DNA of 64,000 bases, taken from positions 3,100,001 to 3,164,000 of the forward strand of contig NZ_CP112972.1 of the NCBI RefSeq assembly GCF_026410925.1, in the 5' to 3' direction. Below the pieces are notes generated by a model. It did no database searches, had not been told where the DNA came from, and worked only from the letters and a program-made list of their open reading frames with translations. Positions within the stretch are counted from its first letter, which is position 1; every line of letters starts with the position of its first letter. A program made the translations under genes and the position numbers. Source of the DNA: Halovenus salina. Lineage in GTDB: Archaea > Halobacteriota > Halobacteria > Halobacteriales > Haloarculaceae. This document shows, in pieces, positions 8,212 through 17,203 of the stretch.

Positions 8212-8772
8212 GGCTCTTACCGAACTCAATGAAACAGCGGAATCTGTCGGGAAATTGGCTGGTCGGCCAGTGCAAGATACAATGCGCGAGTCTTGCACCC
8301 ACAGGCAGTTCTGATCTGGGTCTCCCGATTGCTCAGTTTAGACGAGATGCCCAACAGATTGTAGTCAGAGGTAAGAACCCCACTGTGTCTTACCCCGACA
8401 AGAAGCTCTTTGATGAGTAACTGTTCAGCGAGGGTGAGGGTGACAGTTATTGTACGTGGTCCACTGAACAGAGCCGTTTGGGGTTCATATCCAATAGATA
8501 ACTGGTGTACAGAAGTCTATCTCTGGTTCAGTCAAAGAGCATTTGAGCCATTTGCAGCAGACTAAACAACAGTATTCTCGAATCACCCCTGTCTTCGACT
8601 GCAGTCACAACCAAACTCACTAAAACAATTCCACAGAGCCAACAATACCTACAAGGAGCAGTATAATGACGAATAAGCGGTGACATGGTGCACACTAATC
8701 ACGCGTCCAGCGGTTCACCAGAGCCTTCGAACCGGGGGCGTGCGTTCCGCACAAGTCGAGTCGCTTGATGCC
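8212..8772. other. Gene-free stretch, 560 bp
   Basis: Lower GC than the flanks and no credible ORF. Two small inverted repeats are visible: gtgcaaga/tcttgcac (8270-8277, 8291-8298) and ctgttcag/ctgaacag (8422-8429, 8464-8471). I see no tRNA cloverleaf. It may be the remains of an insertion, but nothing identifies it. Confidence 0.45.
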
Positions 8773-10521
8773 TCACTTCTGGCTACCTGCTTCGTACTGG
8801 TCGAACCTGACGGTGACCGATGTGCCAGCCTTGCCGCTGTCGTACTTGATGGTGCCGCCAGCCTGGTCAACAACCCACTGGACGACCCACAGCCCCATGC
8901 CACTGCCGTGAGACAACTGTGTCTCCTCGCCACTCAAGAGCACGTCCAGCTCGTGGGCTGGGATGCCAGGGCCGTTGTCTCTGACGACCAGTACGGGCGC
9001 GGGTCGCTTTGTTAACGTCACCGTCACTTCAGGGGACGGGTCGTCGTTATGAATCGTGGCGTTCTCCACGAGATTGTCCACAACGGTCTCGATTGCCGGG
9101 ATGGTTTTGACGACGCACTCCGCAGGCACATCCACGGTGAACGCGACTTCGGGATTCTGCAAGCGGTAGGTTTTGACGGTATCCCGGACGACTGCGGCGA
9201 GATCTACTGAGATTGGTGACCGCTCTCGCTCCAGCAGGCGTTCGACGGTGCGTGCCTTTTCACTGGTCTGGATAAGCGCATCGCTGGCCCTGACGGTTTT
9301 TTCGGCGAGTTCGCCTTTTCGACCGGTCAACTCGTTGGCCAGCATCTCGTTGATACCTCTAATAGTTTGCATTTCGTTGCTGATGTTGTGACGCAGAACT
9401 CGCGACTGAACCTGCCGCATCAAATCGAGTTCGCTCTCTCGCTTTTTGATGGCCGTAATCTCTCTGAGGACGACGACACGACCACGGACCTGTCCTTGTG
9501 GGCTACGAATCGGCGAAATGTCGAGGTCGAAGTGACGCTTTTGACCGTCGCTCGTGACGCTGATTTCTGCTGTCACGTCCTCGGCGTCAGAGAAGCGCTC
9601 GAACTGTTCGGTAAAGGGCGCGAAAAAATCCGCCGCGGGCTTTCCCTGCCAGTTACCGTGTTCGTCAACGAGAGACCGCGCTGCGGGGTTACTGTCCACG
9701 ATACGCCTCTCGTTATCCACCATGACAACGGGGTCACCCATGGTTTCGATGGCCTGCTTGCGGCCGACGGGCACAATGTCCAGAAAGTTCCCGCCGTATA
9801 GCGCGCCGGCCATAATAAACGCCGTCACAACGAATCCGAGTACCGTCGGGTCGAAGGACAGCGATACCCAAAACTGCGAAAGTACGTTCAGCGCCAGCGG
9901 CGGAATCGCGGCCCCCAGCACAGCAATCATCTGTTGGCGGCGTATCTCGCTGGACTGGACAACTTCGCGACTACCAAGCAGGAAAGCCAGGACATTGAAC
10001 CCGTGGGAGACGATGGTGTTAAGGACCCAAACCGGACCCATCTTCTCGAAGCGTATCGTCTCGGCAGTGAGTGAAACTTCGGGGCCATATACGAGGTTGT
10101 GCAGCGGATTCGTCCAGATTAGTATCTGGATAGCGACCGCCAGCGCCAGCACGCTCCTTAGCAGTACTCGTGTCGGCTCGAGGACGCCGGTGTACTCTGC
10201 GACGAGAATGAAAAACCCCGAGGCTGCGATGAGCGGTCCTGCCATCCTGAGTGCGAACGCGATCTGTGCCGGTCCCAGGGTAGTCGCGTAGGTCAGTCCC
10301 GCGTCAGCGAATGACCACGCGCTGATACCTAGGAGCACGAAGATGAACCCTGTCGACCCCGGCTTCTCGCGGTTGGCCAGCGCTGGTTTCAGCAGCGGAA
10401 GCGGCACGACGCCCCCCAGCATGAATACAGCTGTGAGCAGGAGCCGCTCGGAAACCATGTAGCCTGTCACACAGATTGATGCTAAACCAGTAAGAAGTCT
10501 GTGGTTGTCGGTATCAGACAC
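8773..10521 (-). CDS. Membrane sensor histidine kinase (7TM N-terminus, PAS, HisKA, HATPase)
   Basis: 582 residues. About seven hydrophobic segments fill residues 1-235. A PAS domain follows (ETMGDPVVMVDNERRIVDSN), then the dimerisation helix with the phospho-acceptor His in RVLRHNISNEMQTI, and the ATPase domain with N-box DNLVENATIHND and G-box VVRDNGPGIP. It should autophosphorylate and pass phosphate to a response regulator, but none is adjacent. The track start is a GTG at 10521; an ATG at 10458 lies inside the first hydrophobic region. The signal is unknown. Confidence 0.88.
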   Translation of the reverse strand: MSDTDNHRLLTGLASICVTGYMVSERLLLTAVFMLGGVVPLPLLKPALANREKPGSTGFIFVLLGISAWSFADAGLTYATTLGPAQIAFALRMAGPLIAASGFFILVAEYTGVLEPTRVLLRSVLALAVAIQILIWTNPLHNLVYGPEVSLTAETIRFEKMGPVWVLNTIVSHGFNVLAFLLGSREVVQSSEIRRQQMIAVLGAAIPPLALNVLSQFWVSLSFDPTVLGFVVTAFIMAGALYGGNFLDIVPVGRKQAIETMGDPVVMVDNERRIVDSNPAARSLVDEHGNWQGKPAADFFAPFTEQFERFSDAEDVTAEISVTSDGQKRHFDLDISPIRSPQGQVRGRVVVLREITAIKKRESELDLMRQVQSRVLRHNISNEMQTIRGINEMLANELTGRKGELAEKTVRASDALIQTSEKARTVERLLERERSPISVDLAAVVRDTVKTYRLQNPEVAFTVDVPAECVVKTIPAIETVVDNLVENATIHNDDPSPEVTVTLTKRPAPVLVVRDNGPGIPAHELDVLLSGEETQLSHGSGMGLWVVQWVVDQAGGTIKYDSGKAGTSVTVRFDQYEAGSQK

Positions 10522-10830
10522 TCTTGTGTGGTCACGAAAACCGAATGGCTGTCAGCGCCGCTCTCAATCGTCTATTTTGATTGTGTCATTTCTGTGGAAA
10601 AACAGCCACTGCTTTCCATTTAGTCTATATACCGCTGAGCGAGTGATTCCCGAGATCTCGTCGAAATAGAGGTCAGTTTGCAGGCTGTTTGAGTAGGTGA
10701 TTTGTGATTAAGAGTCAAGAACAAATGTGGCCAACTGCTGTATTGATCTTCTATATTCAGCAGCCAGTATTGGCCCATCTCATATCCCGAATAATTGTTT
10801 CGCCAAATTAGGTAAGAGCCACGAATCATT
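10522..10830. other. Gene-free stretch, 309 bp
   Basis: AT-rich intergenic DNA between two minus-strand genes. It must hold the kinase promoter (right of 10521), but I see no box I can place with confidence. No ORF or RNA gene is supported. Confidence 0.4.
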
Positions 10831-12207
10831 CTACTGTTCTGGCGGCGCGTTCAGCCGCGGCCGCTCGACGCGCCGTTCCGTGTCGCCGTCGAAGCCGACT
10901 TCCCTAGCGTATTCGACGATTGCGTCCCGTCCGAGGCCGTACCGCTCGACGACGTCGTCCTCGTCGAAGGCGTCGTTGACGTGGTCGGTATCGATGACGT
11001 AGTCGTCGGCCGCGAGCGTGTAGGTCTGTTCTGGGTCTATCGGCTCGCCGTCGACCGTCGCCTCGACCAGCTCTCCGGCCTGGTCGTCCCAGACGAGGGT
11101 CGCCCCGCTGACGTGCGAGCAGTGGCGGTCGGGCTGGCCGTCCTCGTGATAGCCAAAGGGGACCGCCACGAACGCCTCGCGGAGTCGCTCCCCGGACAGC
11201 TCGACGAGCGCGAGTTTGTCTTCGTACGGCGAGAGACTGACGACATCAGACACGGTCACGTCGCCGACCAGCGGGTCACCGGAGCGGATGCCGCCCGGCG
11301 GGCTGAGCGCCACGTCCGCGCCCGTTTTCCACCGGAGCGCGTCGGTAATGAGACTCCCGACGGTGCTCCCGGCAGTTGTCACTGCCTCTTCGGTCCGGGG
11401 AATCGGCGTCTCGACGGTCGTGACAACGTCGTCGAGTCCGTACTCGCGGTGTTTCTCGCGGAGCAACTCGACCACGTCCTGGTCGACGTGCCCGTCGTCG
11501 ACCTGATGAACAGCGGTCTGTGTCTCCTCGCCGAGGACGACTTCCGAGACGTATCGCCCGGCCCGTCCGGGACGGACGACGGCGGTGCCCGCAACGACGG
11601 CCTCGTGAACGTCGTGGACGTGGCCGCCGACGACCGCGTCGACATCGGTTTCGGCCGCGATTCGCTCGTCGATTCGGCCACAGTGTGAGATGACGACCAC
11701 GTAGTCTGCCCCATCCTCGCGGAGTCGTTTTACCTCCGCCCGGACGTCCGGGACGGGGTCCTCGAAGGAGACTCCCTCGGCCGCTGGATTCATCACGGCG
11801 GTTTTCGGGTGGGCAACGCCGACGATGCCGACTCGTTCGGAGCCGGCCTCGACGAGTGTCCTTGGCTCGGTCTCCGTGTCAGCGAACCGCTCGCCGTCGA
11901 CCGTTGCGTTCGCACAGAGCCACTCCTGTGGGGCGTCGCCGGCGAGTTCGCGGGCTCTGTCGCCCCCGAAATCGAAATCGTGGTTGCCGAACGTGTCGGC
12001 GTCGGGTTCGACCAGCGCGAAAAACGAGAGCGCGATACGACCGCGTGTTTCGAGCGAGAGGGCACCAGGGGCTGTGTTGTCGCCGCTGCCCACGACCACG
12101 GTCTCCTCGTCGCGGAGGGCTTCGATGGTTCCCGCGAGGGCACCACACTGCTCGGGTTCGTCAAGGGCGGTCTCCAGGTCAGAATAGTGGAGAAGACGGA
12201 CGCTCAT
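10831..12207 (-). CDS. 5'-nucleotidase / UshA-like metallophosphoesterase
   Basis: About 458 residues with two domains. The N-terminal calcineurin-like phosphoesterase has HYSDLETALDEPE, GSGDNTAPG, FGNHDFDFGG, VISHCGRID and GGHVHDVH, which supply the two-metal site. The C-terminal part (GSLITDALRWKTGADVALSPPGGIRSGDP) is the 5'-nucleotidase substrate-binding domain. It probably hydrolyses nucleotides or related phosphoesters. Unlike many UshA proteins it has no signal peptide, so it looks cytoplasmic. I chose the ATG at 12207 over a TTG at 12219. Confidence 0.85.
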   Translation of the reverse strand: MSVRLLHYSDLETALDEPEQCGALAGTIEALRDEETVVVGSGDNTAPGALSLETRGRIALSFFALVEPDADTFGNHDFDFGGDRARELAGDAPQEWLCANATVDGERFADTETEPRTLVEAGSERVGIVGVAHPKTAVMNPAAEGVSFEDPVPDVRAEVKRLREDGADYVVVISHCGRIDERIAAETDVDAVVGGHVHDVHEAVVAGTAVVRPGRAGRYVSEVVLGEETQTAVHQVDDGHVDQDVVELLREKHREYGLDDVVTTVETPIPRTEEAVTTAGSTVGSLITDALRWKTGADVALSPPGGIRSGDPLVGDVTVSDVVSLSPYEDKLALVELSGERLREAFVAVPFGYHEDGQPDRHCSHVSGATLVWDDQAGELVEATVDGEPIDPEQTYTLAADDYVIDTDHVNDAFDEDDVVERYGLGRDAIVEYAREVGFDGDTERRVERPRLNAPPEQ

Positions 12208-12246
12208 ATCTGTCCTCAAGGAGGCCGAGGAATCAACGTACCGATT

Positions 12247-12861
12247 CTACTCGACGCCCCGGAGCAGCGAGAAAAACTCCTCCCGATAGGCCGAAGGCGA
12301 CCGGGTGAGTCGCGGGTCGTCTGTCTCCAATCCGAAGAACTCGGCGAGGCCGACCTGGGGGTGACCGCCCGTGACGATGAGTGCGTCGTCGCTGGTCGTC
12401 CAGGGGGCAACCCAGCAGGCAAGCGGGAGCCGACCATCGGACAACGGCATCGCGGCGGCGAATTTCGTCACCTGTGCTCGCCGTCGGTTGCCGACGCGGA
12501 GGCGCTGGGACCCGTCGCGCTCGATGTCGACGAGCCCGCGCTCTCGCAGGCGTTTTTTGAACGTCCGACGAGCCTCTTTCCGGAGCATCGACCCGATTGC
12601 GGCTGGCGTCACTCCGGGCGGAAGCGGCGGGTCGAAGGCGAGCCGCGAGGCTGCAAAAAAGCGGAGCAGACCGTCGAACTCCTCGCCGCGCGTCTCGGTG
12701 AGTGCCTCTGCGGCCGCTGTATCGGCGTACTGGACGGTCGCAGTTCGTATCTGGACCGTCGGCAACGAGAAGATTGTCTCCGTCGATAGCTCAGTCCGCT
12801 CCCAGCCCCCCTCATCGAGTTGCGATGTCGGTACGGTCGGCGGGGCTGGGTCGGGGGTCAC
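12247..12861 (-). CDS. Conserved haloarchaeal protein, unknown function
   Basis: 204 residues with a GTG start. The middle is basic (MLRKEARRTFKKRLRERGL, about 95-113), while the N- and C-termini are mixed. No signal peptide or known motif. It has a Trp-rich stretch (LACWVAPWTTSDDALIV). It lies between tfs and the phosphoesterase in the same direction with short gaps, so co-transcription with tfs is possible. I do not recognise the family. Confidence 0.6.
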   Translation of the reverse strand: MTPDPAPPTVPTSQLDEGGWERTELSTETIFSLPTVQIRTATVQYADTAAAEALTETRGEEFDGLLRFFAASRLAFDPPLPPGVTPAAIGSMLRKEARRTFKKRLRERGLVDIERDGSQRLRVGNRRRAQVTKFAAAMPLSDGRLPLACWVAPWTTSDDALIVTGGHPQVGLAEFFGLETDDPRLTRSPSAYREEFFSLLRGVE

Positions 12862-12864
12862 GGT

Positions 12865-13185
12865 TCAGTGATCGTCTTCACGCCACTTGTGTTCGCACTC
12901 GGTACAGACGAAAAACCGGGTCTCGCTCTCGTCTGCGGCACGAATCTGTTGCATGTACCAGTAGGCGGTGTCGTTGTCACACTGTGGACACTGCTGGGTG
13001 GTCGTCGGACGGCCCTGGTCCTCGGCGTCGCTGATGTCGACGATTTCGCTCTCTTGTTGGCCGGTCGTCGTCACCATCCCCTCCTCTGTCTCTTCGTTTC
13101 GGGATTTCTCGTAGCCACAGCTTCCACAGACCCACGTGCCGTCCTCTGTCTTCATCATCGAACCACATTCGTCACAGAATTCCAT
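12865..13185 (-). CDS. tfs: Transcription factor S (TFS, RNA cleavage factor)
   Basis: 106 residues. An N-terminal zinc ribbon (FCDECGSMM, then WVCGSCGYEK) precedes a C-terminal TFIIS-type ribbon (QQCPQCDNDTAYWYMQQIRA, then FFVCTECEHKWRE). The acidic pair that reaches into the polymerase active site is present in RAADESETRFF. TFS rescues backtracked archaeal RNA polymerase by stimulating transcript cleavage. The next gene begins 3 bp after its stop. Confidence 0.95.
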   Translation of the reverse strand: MEFCDECGSMMKTEDGTWVCGSCGYEKSRNEETEEGMVTTTGQQESEIVDISDAEDQGRPTTTQQCPQCDNDTAYWYMQQIRAADESETRFFVCTECEHKWREDDH

Positions 13186-13232
13186 GTCCAGGGGTATGCC
13201 CGCCCGCGAAGTTAAATTGCTGGATTCAACGT

Positions 13233-13688
13233 TCAGAAATCAGGCAGGTCGTCTGGGGCCTCGTAGTCGCCCTCCCAGTCGATGTACTCGTCTTTGAGCA
13301 CGTCACAGACCAACTGGCCGAGCTCCGTTATCTCGGCGTTGATGCCCGAGACAGTCTCCCAGGAGTCGATATCCGGGTGGTAATCCCGTTCCTTCCAGTC
13401 CTCGGGGATTCCCGGCGCGTGATATCCGACTCGCTCGGCAAAGGAGTCCCAGAAGAAGTCGAACTGGTCGAGCATCGCCAGGTCCTGCATGATTCCGAAC
13501 GCCTCCTCGTCGAGGTCGGCCTGCTCGCTCCACTGTGAGAACGCCTCCTCCCAGGCCCCTTCTCGCAGGAACTCCTCCAGCTCCTCACGTTTGTAGTCGG
13601 TGTCGCCGACGACCTCGGCGTCCTCGTACTCGTTTGGGTCCATCTGTTCGAGCTCTGGGGGGTCGGGGGTCTCTACGTCGAGGCTCAT
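13233..13688 (-). CDS. Conserved acidic haloarchaeal protein, unknown function
   Basis: 151 residues, very acidic, no signal or membrane segment and no cysteine pairs. It is rich in Trp and Phe (WEEAFSQWSEQ, QFDFFWDSFAERVGYHAPGIP) and is predicted mostly helical. It shares a direction with tfs and ends 47 bp before it. I do not recognise a family. The ATG at 13688 is the first in frame and is followed by an acidic N-terminus. Confidence 0.6.
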   Translation of the reverse strand: MSLDVETPDPPELEQMDPNEYEDAEVVGDTDYKREELEEFLREGAWEEAFSQWSEQADLDEEAFGIMQDLAMLDQFDFFWDSFAERVGYHAPGIPEDWKERDYHPDIDSWETVSGINAEITELGQLVCDVLKDEYIDWEGDYEAPDDLPDF

Positions 13689-13818
13689 ACGATAGAGTCG
13701 ACTGCCACGAGCATAAATGTGTGAGTGCGCCGGGCCTCAATTCGTGTGGACACTTGACACTAAAGTGCGGATTTACGTTACCAGCAGTATTAGGGGCCGT
13801 GTACGACAACAGACAGCT

Positions 13819-15003
13819 ATGAAACGACGCACGATGCTTCGCTGGACCGGCACGGCCGGTGCACTGGCAGTCGCAGGCTGTGTCGGCGACTCTGACGACG
13901 GCTCGACTGACGGGCAGGGTGACGGTTCGACGCCCGAACCGTCTCCGACGCCCGAACCGTCTCCGACGCCGAACCCAACCGAGGAGCCGACCGAGAGCGG
14001 CGAGGCAGGCGAGAGCCAGGAGGATGACACCGCCCGGGAGCAAGCAGATTCCGACCCAGTCGATGTCGTCAAAACGTTCGTTGCAGCCTGGCAGGATGGT
14101 GACATCGAGACGTTCAACAGCCTCATCGCGGAATCGGGCAATCTGGACCCGGTCACAGAGGACCAGACCGACCAGCTGACCGAGAACGCCCCGGAAATCA
14201 CGAACATCAGCGGCTCCGGACGAACCGGTGACGGTGCGTCTGTCGAGTTGTCGCTGTTGTTCCCGGACGCAGAGGAAGCTCTGATGAGCAAGTTCGAGCT
14301 GACGGCAGCCGATGGCGAGTGGCGACTGTCTGATTTCATCCGAGTGGGACAGGAACATGCACCCAGTATCGAGTTCGACACGGACTGGGAAAGTGACACG
14401 TTCACCGTCACACACGCTAGCGGCGACAGCGTCCCTGCAGACGAACTGTTCATCCGCGGCGAGGGCATCGCTGACACTGGCGCGTGGCACGAACTCTCCG
14501 AGGAAATTGAGGTTGACGGCACTGTCTCCGCTGGCGACGCGGTCACGCTCGCCGTCGAAGACGAGTACAGCCTGTCAATCGTCTGGGACGACGGTGAGTA
14601 CTCGACCACACTCCAGTCCTCTGCTGGCGCAAGCAACAGCGAATCCACCGGCGAGTCGCCTGTCGACGACCACCTCTCTGAGACCGACAACTACGACGGA
14701 ACGGTCGTAGATTTCACCGGCGAGCAGCAGGCCACCGTCACGGTCGGCGAGGTCGGCGACTACGAGCAGGTCTACGTCTTTGACCCGCCTGCAATTCGCG
14801 TCGACGCCGGCACCGAGGTTGTCTGGGAGTGGGTCGGCGAGGTCGGACACAACGTCGTTGAGGCCGACGGCGAGTTCGAAAGCAACCTCCAGAACGAGGC
14901 AGACGATACCTTTAGCCACACCTTCGAGGAATCCGGCACCTACCTGTATCACTGCGAGCCACACGAGGCGCTCGGACAGAAGGGTGCCGTCGTCGTCGAA
15001 TAG
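13819..15003 (+). CDS. Halocyanin-type blue-copper lipoprotein with N-terminal extra domain
   Basis: 394 residues. A Tat-type lipoprotein signal (MKRRTMLRWTGTAGALAVAGC, cleaved before Cys21) is followed by a Pro/Thr/Ser-rich linker with a PEPSPT repeat. Next comes a domain resembling NTF2/lumazine-type folds (VDVVKTFVAAWQDGDIETFN) and a C-terminal plastocyanin-like domain. Copper ligands there are His344 (VGHNVV), Cys379 and His382 (YHCEPHEALGQKG). The axial position eight residues after the Cys, normally Met, is Gln387. It is likely a membrane-anchored electron carrier with a lower potential than Met-type halocyanins. The ATG at 13819 gives an exact Tat signal. Confidence 0.85.
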   Translation: MKRRTMLRWTGTAGALAVAGCVGDSDDGSTDGQGDGSTPEPSPTPEPSPTPNPTEEPTESGEAGESQEDDTAREQADSDPVDVVKTFVAAWQDGDIETFNSLIAESGNLDPVTEDQTDQLTENAPEITNISGSGRTGDGASVELSLLFPDAEEALMSKFELTAADGEWRLSDFIRVGQEHAPSIEFDTDWESDTFTVTHASGDSVPADELFIRGEGIADTGAWHELSEEIEVDGTVSAGDAVTLAVEDEYSLSIVWDDGEYSTTLQSSAGASNSESTGESPVDDHLSETDNYDGTVVDFTGEQQATVTVGEVGDYEQVYVFDPPAIRVDAGTEVVWEWVGEVGHNVVEADGEFESNLQNEADDTFSHTFEESGTYLYHCEPHEALGQKGAVVVE

Positions 15004-15010
15004 CAGTCCG

Positions 15011-16669
15011 CTACTGCGAGTCCGCGAGTGATTCGAGGCGTTCCAGTGAGTCTGCGTCCGCCGGGTCCTTGTCCTCGCGGACGCCGAGAAAGCGAGGGAA
15101 TCGAAGCGCGTACCCCGCCGAGTACGTCGTCGACTCCTGTATCTCTTCGTAGCCGACCTCGAAGACGACAGCCGGCTCAATATCGACCTCGGCCCCATCC
15201 TCTGCCCGGATGTACTCGGTCAGACGCTCGGTTAACGCTTCCAACTCGGCGTCGGTGATACCGGTTGCGACCTTCCCGACGGTCGCGTGACCATCGCCGT
15301 CTCGCACTGACAGCTCGAAGGTTCCGAGCAGTTCGGCGCGCCGCCCTTCTCCCCACTCGGCACCAGTCACCACGCAGTCCAGTGTCTCGACGTCCGGTTT
15401 CCGCTTCAACCAGTTCTGCCCTCGCTTCCCCGGTGTGTATGCCGACTCGGGGTTTTTGAGCATGATTCCCTCGTGGCCGGCAGCCAGTGCCTCGGCCTCG
15501 ATTTCGGCCACTTCGTCGGGATCCTCACTCACAACGGGGTCGGAGAGTTCGACGCCGTCTCCGGGGTCGACCAGTTCAGTCAGTCGGTCGTGGCGCTCGA
15601 CCAGGGGCTGTTCGAGGAGGTCGGTGCCGTCGGCGTGGAGACAGTCGAATGCGTGGAGTCGCACCTCGACGTTCTCGCGCGCCCTGGCAACGTCGTGTTT
15701 CCGGCGAAATCGTCGGAGGACCTCCTGAAACGGAAGGGGGTCGCCGTCGTCGACAGCCACGACCTCGCCGTCGAGAATAGCGGGAGCACTCAGACTGTCC
15801 TCGACGCCGTCGACAACCTCGGGCAGCGGCTCGGTCACGTCCTCCATGTTCCGGGAGTACAGCCGGACGGTCTCCCCGTCGTAGTGGGCCTGAACGCGTG
15901 CGCCGTCGTATTTGCGCTCGACGACGACCGCACCCCAGTTGTCGATTGCGTCGTTGACTGTGCCGGTCTGTGCGAGCATGGCCTGGACCGGCCGGCCGAC
16001 CACCAGACGTATCTCGGAGAGTCCGTCTGTCCCACTCTCACGGGCTGTCTCGGCGACGAGTCCGTAGTCGTTCGAGACTTGCAGTGCCGCCTCGACGGTC
16101 TCGATTGGCACGTCGAACGCGTTCGCGGTGGCGTCTCGAATTGTCCCTTCGCCGACGCCGATACGCATCTCTTCGAGGACGAGGCGCGCGAGATATTTGG
16201 CCCCGAGCGAGTCGGCCCGGTTGAACAGGTCGAAGAGAATATCGCCTTTCGTCTGCTCGCTGCCTTCTCCTGCCGTCTCTGCGAGCGTTTCGAGACGGTC
16301 GTCGACTTCTGAAACAGTGAGTGCGTTCCGGTCGCCGGCCCCGAACGCAGCCAGGCCCTGCTGGCCGCCGAGATCGAGGTCTGCGGCCACGCGGCCGATA
16401 TCGCCCTCTGTCGCCACGCGTGCCTCCACGTCGTCGCCGCTGACGTTGGTGCCGCCAGCCCGTGCGAGAGCCTCGTAACAGCGCCGCGGCCCGATATCGA
16501 GCGTGGTCGACCGGTGGGCCGGAAAGACGCGTCCCAGCAGGAACCGCACGACCGTCCCGAGGTCGTCACCGGCGACTGCAAGCAGGTCGGCGACGCGCTC
16601 ACAGCGTTCGATATCGCTGTCGAGTGATTCGATATCTGCGATGTGGTCGGCGAACTCGGCGAACTCCAT
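15011..16669 (-). CDS. lig: ATP-dependent DNA ligase
   Basis: 552 residues, the normal size of archaeal ligase I. The N-terminal DNA-binding helical domain (1-215) is followed by the adenylation domain with catalytic Lys253 in VVVERKYDGARVQAH, then ILDGEVVAV, GIMLKNPES and WLKRKPD, and a C-terminal OB domain (VVTGAEWGEGRR, FEVGYEEIQES). It seals Okazaki-fragment nicks with ATP. Convergent with the halocyanin gene, 7 bp apart. No domain is missing. Confidence 0.95.
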   Translation of the reverse strand: MEFAEFADHIADIESLDSDIERCERVADLLAVAGDDLGTVVRFLLGRVFPAHRSTTLDIGPRRCYEALARAGGTNVSGDDVEARVATEGDIGRVAADLDLGGQQGLAAFGAGDRNALTVSEVDDRLETLAETAGEGSEQTKGDILFDLFNRADSLGAKYLARLVLEEMRIGVGEGTIRDATANAFDVPIETVEAALQVSNDYGLVAETARESGTDGLSEIRLVVGRPVQAMLAQTGTVNDAIDNWGAVVVERKYDGARVQAHYDGETVRLYSRNMEDVTEPLPEVVDGVEDSLSAPAILDGEVVAVDDGDPLPFQEVLRRFRRKHDVARARENVEVRLHAFDCLHADGTDLLEQPLVERHDRLTELVDPGDGVELSDPVVSEDPDEVAEIEAEALAAGHEGIMLKNPESAYTPGKRGQNWLKRKPDVETLDCVVTGAEWGEGRRAELLGTFELSVRDGDGHATVGKVATGITDAELEALTERLTEYIRAEDGAEVDIEPAVVFEVGYEEIQESTTYSAGYALRFPRFLGVREDKDPADADSLERLESLADSQ

Positions 16670-16792
16670 AGCCGATGTTGTTGTGGGCCCGAAAAAACCT
16701 CGACGGTTACGAATGGGAAAGACTCACCCGCCAGCGGCAAGCGCAGTCACGAGTGGAAACGCTCAGGTGGCTAAGGGGCGAATCGCCTCCCG

Positions 16793-17200
16793 ATGAAACA
16801 GGTCGTCGTCCCGGTCAGATATCCGCTGAGCGACCACTCTAGGGCCACACTCGCCCGTGCTATCGAGATTGCAGAGGAAGAAGACGCCGCGCTCTCGGTC
16901 CTTCACGTCAACCTCTACCAGAACAACCGACAGGTGACCCGCAGAGAGCTGAAAGATGCCGTCGAATCGGCCTTTGGAGCCCTCGACAACGCCCGCTATA
17001 CGATTCGTAGCGGCCTGTTGGTCGAGGAGTCGATTCTCGAAGAAATCGCCGCCGAGGAGGCCGACGTAGTCGTCATCGGCAAGAAACAGGTCGGCCGGTG
17101 GCGCAAGATGATTCGTCGCCTCGCCGACGACCCGGATATCGAACAGTTCCTGCGCGGTCGCCTCGATTGTCGCGTGGTCACTGTCACTGCCGACGCATAG
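16793..17200 (+). CDS. Universal stress protein (UspA) family, non-ATP-binding type
   Basis: 135 residues with a Rossmann-like UspA fold: VVVPVRYPLSDHSRATLARAIEIA at the start (residues 4-27), SVLHVNLY, and ADVVVIGKKQVGR. The nucleotide-binding motif GxxGx9GS/T is not present, because VVIGKKQVGRWRKMIRRL lacks the second half. A UspA without ATP binding is inferred. Its role is unknown. It sits alone between ligase and mscS. Confidence 0.75.
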   Translation: MKQVVVPVRYPLSDHSRATLARAIEIAEEEDAALSVLHVNLYQNNRQVTRRELKDAVESAFGALDNARYTIRSGLLVEESILEEIAAEEADVVVIGKKQVGRWRKMIRRLADDPDIEQFLRGRLDCRVVTVTADA

Positions 17201-17203
17201 GCC

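Noticed and set aside
13585..14690. Long minus-strand frames opposite the halocyanin gene
   Set aside because: Shadows caused by high GC at third codon positions; the plus-strand frame has the signal peptide and copper motif.
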